This document shows positions 5,165 through 9,112 of a stretch of 9,112 nucleotides of DNA, one piece after another. How positions within the stretch are numbered: the stretch's first letter is position 1; every line of letters starts with the position of its first letter. Origin of the DNA: CAZBDV01 sp964490765 (GTDB lineage: Bacteria > Cloacimonadota > Cloacimonadia > Cloacimonadales > JAJBBL01); NCBI GenBank assembly GCA_964490765.1, contig CAZBDV010000052.1:1-9112 (forward strand). The letters are read 5' to 3'. The notes beneath the pieces are model-generated. The model had not been told where the DNA came from. It searched no databases and worked only from the letters and a program-made list of their open reading frames with translations. Made by a program: the position numbers and the translations under genes.

Positions 5165-8100
5165 TTGAAAAGTATCAAAAGTTATTCCCGTTTAAAAAAG
5201 ACGATCGAAGATTTAGGTATTCCGGCATGTGAAATACCAAATCTTCTTGCTATACAGATCGATTCCTATGATCGCTTCCTGCAGAAAGATATTCATCCGC
5301 AGCAGCGTGAGAACATAGGATTACAATCTGTCTTTAACTCGGTGTTTCCTATTGAGGACACAAAAGGTTATTACCTGCTTGAGTTCCTCGAATATACCGT
5401 TCTCAAGGAAAAATATACAAAAGAAGAATGTATCGAGAGAAATCTCTCTTATCAATCACCGATCAGGGCTAAGATGAAGCTGACTAAATATGACGAAGAG
5501 AAATTAAAAGAGACCGGTGAGAAGGTAGTGAAAGAGATCATCGAAAATGATGTCTACCTGGGAGAGATACCATTAATTACAGACGAGGGAACATTTATTG
5601 TCAATGGTGCCGAAAGAGTAATTATAAGTCAATTACATCGCTCGCCGGGTGCCTTCTTCGAAGAGGAGAAACATCCAAGCGGGAAATCACTCATATCGGC
5701 TACGGTCATACCTTATAAAGGTTCCTGGCTGGAATTCAGTATGGATGTCAATGATACAATGTATGTCCATATAGACAAGAGAAGAAAGCTTCCGGTCACC
5801 GTGCTGCTCAGATGTATTGGCCTTTCAACCAATAGCGATATCAGAAAGCACTTCTATAGCACCAAAAAGGTCTCGCTTGAAGAGGCAAAAGGACAATATC
5901 TGGCTGAAGATATTATAGATAAAGAGAATGGCGCAGTAATAGTCGAAGCCTGGGAACAGGTCAGCGATGAAAATTATAATGAACTTGTCGAGGCTGGTTA
6001 CAAGAAGGTCAAGATCATATCAGAAGATTCTGATGTGCACCGTAAGATAATTGAGAAGACTATAGCTAAAGATTCCACCCAGAATGAAGAAGAAGCAGTC
6101 AAGAAGATATATAATCTTATCAGGCCAGGTGAGGAACCAACGATGGAAGCGGCTGTAGCCCTTGTAAACAGGATGTTCTTTGATGAGAAGAGATACAACC
6201 TCGGTGAGGTCGGTCGATATAAGCTGAATAAGCGTCTCGGTATCTATATTCCTGAAGATGTCTGTATACTCACACGAGAGGATTTAATAGCCATAATCGA
6301 GAAGATGGTCGATATCTATCGGGGTAAAGACGATATCGATGATATCGATAATCTGGCCAACAGACGTATAAGAACAATTGGTGAATTGCTGGAAGATGAA
6401 TATACTAACGGCCTTTCCAGAGTATCAAGAATCGCTATTGAAAGAATGTCGATAACAAATCCTGATGAGGTTACAGTCAGTGACCTGATAAACAGTTCAG
6501 CACTTATCGGAGTTATACAGGCCTTCTTCCTTACAGGGCAGCTCTCTCAGTTTATGGAGCAGACCAATCCATTGGCGGCCATAACACACAAGAGAAGATT
6601 ATCTGCTCTAGGGCCAGGTGGCCTGACAAGAGAACGAGCAGGTTTCGAGGTGCGGGATGTTCACCACTCTCACTACGGCAGGATCTGTCCGATTGAAACG
6701 CCAGAAGGACCCAATATAGGTCTGATATCATCACCAGCGATTTATTCGCGAGTTAACAGATTGGGTTTTCTGGAAACCCCTTATATAAAGGTTGTCGATG
6801 GCAAGATTACAGAACAGGTCGATTATTTCGATGCTTCCGATGAAGAGGATTTTATCATTGCTCAGGCAGATATCAATATCGGTAAAGATCTCAGGATTAA
6901 AGACGAACAGGTTTTTGCAAAACAGGGAGAAGAGTATATACTTGTAACACCAGATGAGATAGATTATGTAGACGTATCACCTCAGCAGATAGTATCCGTC
7001 TCGGCTTCCCTTATCCCCTTCCTTGAGCATGATGACGCTAACAGAGCTCTTATGGGTTCCAATATGCAGCGACAGGCAGTACCTCTGCTCAATCCAGCAG
7101 CCCCTACAGTTGGAACCGGGATGGAGAAGGTGGTTGCCCGTGATAGTGGTGCTGCTGCTATTGCACCATACGATGCAAAAGTAGAGAAGGTAACTTCAGC
7201 TTATATCGATCTCAAAAAGATTGAAGATGGCGAAGAGACACTCGATATCCACACTGAGAACAGGATCTATTTGAAGAAATTCTGCCGCTCGAATCAGGAC
7301 ACTTGTATAAATCAGAGGCCAATAGTTAAAGTAGGGGATATAGTCAAAAAGGGTGAGCCAATATCAGACGGTCCTGCTATTGAAGGAGACAGACTGGCAC
7401 TGGGACAGAATCTGCTCGTTGCCTTCATGCCCTGGTACGGATATAATTATGAAGATGCGGTAATCCTCAGTGAGAGTGTAGCACGAGACGATATAATGAC
7501 CTCTATCTATATCGAGGTACAGGAAGTACTTGTCAGACAGGTCAAAAACGGTAAAGAAGAACTGGCTTACGATATACCTAATGTTCCGATCAATGCCCTT
7601 CGAAATCTCGACAAGACAGGTATAGTAAGGGTAGGTTCGGTGATCAAACCGGGAGATATAATAGTTGGCAAGATTACACCAAAGAGTGTCGATATAGATC
7701 CCTCACCGGAAGAGAACCTGATGCGGGCCCTCTTTGGAGACAGAGCAGGTAACTTCACTGACAGTTCCCTTAAAGCGAAGCCGGGAATGGAGGGTGTCGT
7801 TATCGATGTTAAAGTCTTCAAGAAACAGGAAGATATAACTGAATTCGAACTCGATAAGAAGGATATTTTGAACAAGCTAAAGCAGGAACATACAGAACGT
7901 AAGAAGAAGATCGATAGTTTCCTGGAGACGAACCTGAAGAAATATCTACTTGGAGAGAAGGCCAAGAATATAATGGATTCTAAAGATGGCCGTTTCTTTA
8001 TCCCTTCTGGAAAGAAGATCACCAAAGATGATCTGGTAAAGATAAACTTCAAGAGATTGAGCCTGGATTATGAATTCGTAGAAGATCCGGATAAGAACCA

Positions 8101-8953
8101 GCAGATATTCAATAATATCATATTAAAAGTAAAAGATGCTAGCGAAGAGAGTGATAATATCTTCAAGAAAGAGAAAGAACGCCTCCGCCATGGCGATGAG
8201 TTACCCTATGGAGTCCATAAGATGGTCAAGGTATATATCGCCAAAAAACGTAAGATACAGGTTGGAGATAAGCTGGCCGGTAGACACGGTAATAAAGGTG
8301 TGATCTCCAAGATCGCCCCTATAGAGGATATGCCCTTTATGGAGGATGGTACTCCGGTCGAGATTATTCTCAATCCACTTGGTGTTCCTTCCCGTATGAA
8401 TATCGGACAGATTATGGAAACCCATCTCGGTATGGCTGCCAAGATTCTCGGCTTCCAGGTAGAAACTCCTGTCTTTGATGGAGCTTCCCTCAAAGATATT
8501 GAGAAGGAGATGAAGAAAGCTAAAATACCGTTAGACGGAAAACAGGTTCTCTATGACGGCAAGACCGGTGAACCTTTCCGTGAGAGGGTTACAGTTGGAA
8601 TAATCTATATGATGAAACTCAATCACCTTATTGAAGATAAGATACATGCACGTTCAACCGGGCCGTATTCACTGATTACTCAGCAACCGTTAGGTGGTAA
8701 AGCACAACATGGTGGACAGAGACTGGGAGAGATGGAAGTCTGGGCTCTGGAGGCTTACGGTGCTTCAAGGATACTGGAAGAGATGTTGACCATTAAATCG
8801 GATGATGTGGATGGTAGAACAAATGCGTTCAAGGCAATTACGAATGGCCAGAATCCATCCAAGCCTGGTGTCCCGGAGTCCTTCAATGTCCTGGTTAGTG
8901 AGTTGAAATCACTCTGTTTCAATATAGAATTTCTGACCGATAAAGAGATTTAA
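5165..8953 (+). CDS. rpoB: DNA-directed RNA polymerase subunit beta
   Basis: RpoB forms one half of the polymerase active-site cleft. The product is 1262 residues from the TTG at 5165 (an ATG at 5159 adds two). It is shorter than the E. coli protein (1342). The rifampicin region QLSQFMEQTNPLAAITHKRR starts near residue 460, followed by the near-invariant ALGPGGLTRERAGFEVRDVH and GRICPIETPEGPNIGLI. Active-site residues include NYEDA (E763, D764) and K1036/K1044 in GDKLAGRHGNKGVIS. Between about 885 and 1015 lies a lysine-rich, helix-prone insert (DKKDILNKLKQEHTERKKKI and onward), at the position where Proteobacteria and Bacteroidetes also have an insert and Firmicutes do not. The C-terminus keeps QPLGGKAQHGGQRLGEMEVWALEAYGA and DDVDGRTNAFKAI. 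The rifampicin-region residue equal to E. coli D516 is Glu (E465). It follows a 350-base spacer and precedes rpoC. Confidence 0.99.
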   Translation: MKSIKSYSRLKKTIEDLGIPACEIPNLLAIQIDSYDRFLQKDIHPQQRENIGLQSVFNSVFPIEDTKGYYLLEFLEYTVLKEKYTKEECIERNLSYQSPIRAKMKLTKYDEEKLKETGEKVVKEIIENDVYLGEIPLITDEGTFIVNGAERVIISQLHRSPGAFFEEEKHPSGKSLISATVIPYKGSWLEFSMDVNDTMYVHIDKRRKLPVTVLLRCIGLSTNSDIRKHFYSTKKVSLEEAKGQYLAEDIIDKENGAVIVEAWEQVSDENYNELVEAGYKKVKIISEDSDVHRKIIEKTIAKDSTQNEEEAVKKIYNLIRPGEEPTMEAAVALVNRMFFDEKRYNLGEVGRYKLNKRLGIYIPEDVCILTREDLIAIIEKMVDIYRGKDDIDDIDNLANRRIRTIGELLEDEYTNGLSRVSRIAIERMSITNPDEVTVSDLINSSALIGVIQAFFLTGQLSQFMEQTNPLAAITHKRRLSALGPGGLTRERAGFEVRDVHHSHYGRICPIETPEGPNIGLISSPAIYSRVNRLGFLETPYIKVVDGKITEQVDYFDASDEEDFIIAQADINIGKDLRIKDEQVFAKQGEEYILVTPDEIDYVDVSPQQIVSVSASLIPFLEHDDANRALMGSNMQRQAVPLLNPAAPTVGTGMEKVVARDSGAAAIAPYDAKVEKVTSAYIDLKKIEDGEETLDIHTENRIYLKKFCRSNQDTCINQRPIVKVGDIVKKGEPISDGPAIEGDRLALGQNLLVAFMPWYGYNYEDAVILSESVARDDIMTSIYIEVQEVLVRQVKNGKEELAYDIPNVPINALRNLDKTGIVRVGSVIKPGDIIVGKITPKSVDIDPSPEENLMRALFGDRAGNFTDSSLKAKPGMEGVVIDVKVFKKQEDITEFELDKKDILNKLKQEHTERKKKIDSFLETNLKKYLLGEKAKNIMDSKDGRFFIPSGKKITKDDLVKINFKRLSLDYEFVEDPDKNQQIFNNIILKVKDASEESDNIFKKEKERLRHGDELPYGVHKMVKVYIAKKRKIQVGDKLAGRHGNKGVISKIAPIEDMPFMEDGTPVEIILNPLGVPSRMNIGQIMETHLGMAAKILGFQVETPVFDGASLKDIEKEMKKAKIPLDGKQVLYDGKTGEPFRERVTVGIIYMMKLNHLIEDKIHARSTGPYSLITQQPLGGKAQHGGQRLGEMEVWALEAYGASRILEEMLTIKSDDVDGRTNAFKAITNGQNPSKPGVPESFNVLVSELKSLCFNIEFLTDKEI

Positions 8954-8954
8954 A

Positions 8955-9092
8955 ATGAGTTCTAATATGTCACATAACAAAGAACAAAATATAGTTTTTC
9001 CGCAGGTGATAAGTGAAACCAATCACCTTATGCAGAGATCGGGAGGTACCGATCTCCTCACTAAACCGCCAAGAGGAGGTTATTACAAGTGA
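8955..9092 (+). CDS. Possible 45-residue ORF joining rpoB to rpoC; may instead be a structured untranslated spacer
   Basis: An ATG lies one base after the rpoB stop. The frame stays open for 45 codons and its TGA (9090-9092) overlaps the rpoC start as GTGA. The product begins MSSNMSHNKEQNIVF and ends LLTKPPRGGYYK; I recognise no family, signal peptide or membrane segment. A weak ribosome binding site, AAAGAG at 8943-8948, precedes the ATG. Against a coding role, the stretch contains two perfect inverted repeats, it is short enough to be open by chance, and rpoB-rpoC gaps normally hold no gene. If translated, its ribosomes would arrive exactly at the rpoC start, so its role could be translational coupling, not the peptide itself. 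Confidence 0.25.
   Translation: MSSNMSHNKEQNIVFPQVISETNHLMQRSGGTDLLTKPPRGGYYK
9004..9028 (+). repeat. Hairpin 1 in the rpoB-rpoC junction
   Basis: AGGTGAT (9004-9010) is perfectly complementary to ATCACCT (9022-9028), giving a 7-bp stem with an 11-base A-rich loop. It sits 50 bases after the rpoB stop and is not followed by a T-run, so it is not a terminator. Confidence 0.5.
9035..9080 (+). promoter_or_regulatory. Two mutually exclusive stems upstream of rpoC, one masking its ribosome binding site
   Basis: Stem A is GAGATCGG (9035-9042) with CCGATCTC (9049-9056), 8 bp around loop GAGGTA. Stem B is ATCTCCTC (9052-9059) with GAGGAGGT (9073-9080), 8 pairs including one G-U, around a 13-base loop. 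Stem B covers the rpoC Shine-Dalgarno sequence AGGAGGT (9074-9080). The stems share bases 9052-9056, so they cannot form together: A frees the site and B hides it. The pairings are seen in the sequence; a regulatory role is inference. Confidence 0.4.
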
Positions 9093-9112
9093 TTAGAGAA
9101 ATTAAAAGAGAA
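9089..9112 (+). CDS. rpoC: DNA-directed RNA polymerase subunit beta', first eight codons only
   Basis: The window ends eight codons into this frame, which reads MIREIKRE from a GTG start. Support comes from position (rpoC follows rpoB almost universally) and from a full-strength AGGAGGT at 9074-9080, eight bases before the GTG. The frame is closed upstream by TAA at 9062-9064, with no other start codon between. Too little is present to show any beta' motif, so the identity rests on context. The start overlaps the TGA of the preceding small reading frame by GTGA, and the ribosome binding site can be masked by an upstream CTCCTC. Confidence 0.75.

Noticed and set aside
7567..8052. 161-codon open frame on the opposite strand inside rpoB
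   Set aside because: It lies wholly antisense to conserved rpoB sequence, has no recognisable family, and is explained by rpoB codon composition. The other antisense frames across tuf, rplA, rplL and rpoB fail for the same reason.

Overview
This window is a classic bacterial translation/transcription core operon, read entirely on the + strand: 3' part of tRNA-Thr(GGT), tuf (EF-Tu), rpmG (L33), tRNA-Trp(CCA), secE, nusG, rplK (L11), rplA (L1), rplJ (L10), rplL (L7/L12), rpoB, and the first eight codons of rpoC. It has no mobile element, CRISPR array, phage gene or unfamiliar enzyme. The rpmG and tRNA-Trp between tuf and secE match the arrangement common outside Enterobacteria. The RpoB (about 1262 residues, with a lysine-rich insert before the C-terminal catalytic region as in many Gram-negative-type lineages) and EF-Tu wording such as VEMFRKILDYGEAGDN lean towards the Fibrobacteres-Chlorobi-Bacteroidetes (FCB) neighbourhood or a related uncultured phylum. 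That placement is inference by eye and a tree is needed to fix it.

Layout: 1-1477 carries tRNA-Thr, tuf and rpmG with short gaps. 1478-1687 carries tRNA-Trp, bracketed by complementary flanks. 1688-2437 holds secE and nusG, the protein-export and transcription-elongation pair. 2533-4805 encodes the ribosomal L1 stalk protein and the L11/L10/L12 stalk proteins. 4806-5164 is a 350-base non-coding spacer with an attenuator-like hairpin and a long 24-bp imperfect hairpin. 5165-8953 is rpoB, and 8954-9112 is a structured rpoB-rpoC junction.

The genes work as one growth-rate unit. EF-Tu delivers aminoacyl-tRNA to the L7/L12 stalk (L10, L11, L12), L1 controls exit of deacylated tRNA, NusG couples polymerase to the ribosome, SecE anchors the translocon, and beta/beta' form the RNA polymerase catalytic core.

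The unusual content is in the spacers. Four of them (around tRNA-Trp, rplK-rplA, rplL-rpoB and rpoB-rpoC) hold strong inverted repeats that could be RNase processing sites or ribosomal-protein-type leaders. The rpoB-rpoC junction is the most interesting. A 45-codon reading frame starts one base after the rpoB stop and ends in a GTGA overlap with the rpoC start, and two mutually exclusive stems compete for the rpoC Shine-Dalgarno sequence. Smaller protein-level oddities are an L33 with three Cys plus Asp in its zinc-knuckle positions, a NusG lacking the usual Pro-Gly of its N-terminal domain signature, and an Asp-to-Glu change in the rifampicin region of RpoB.
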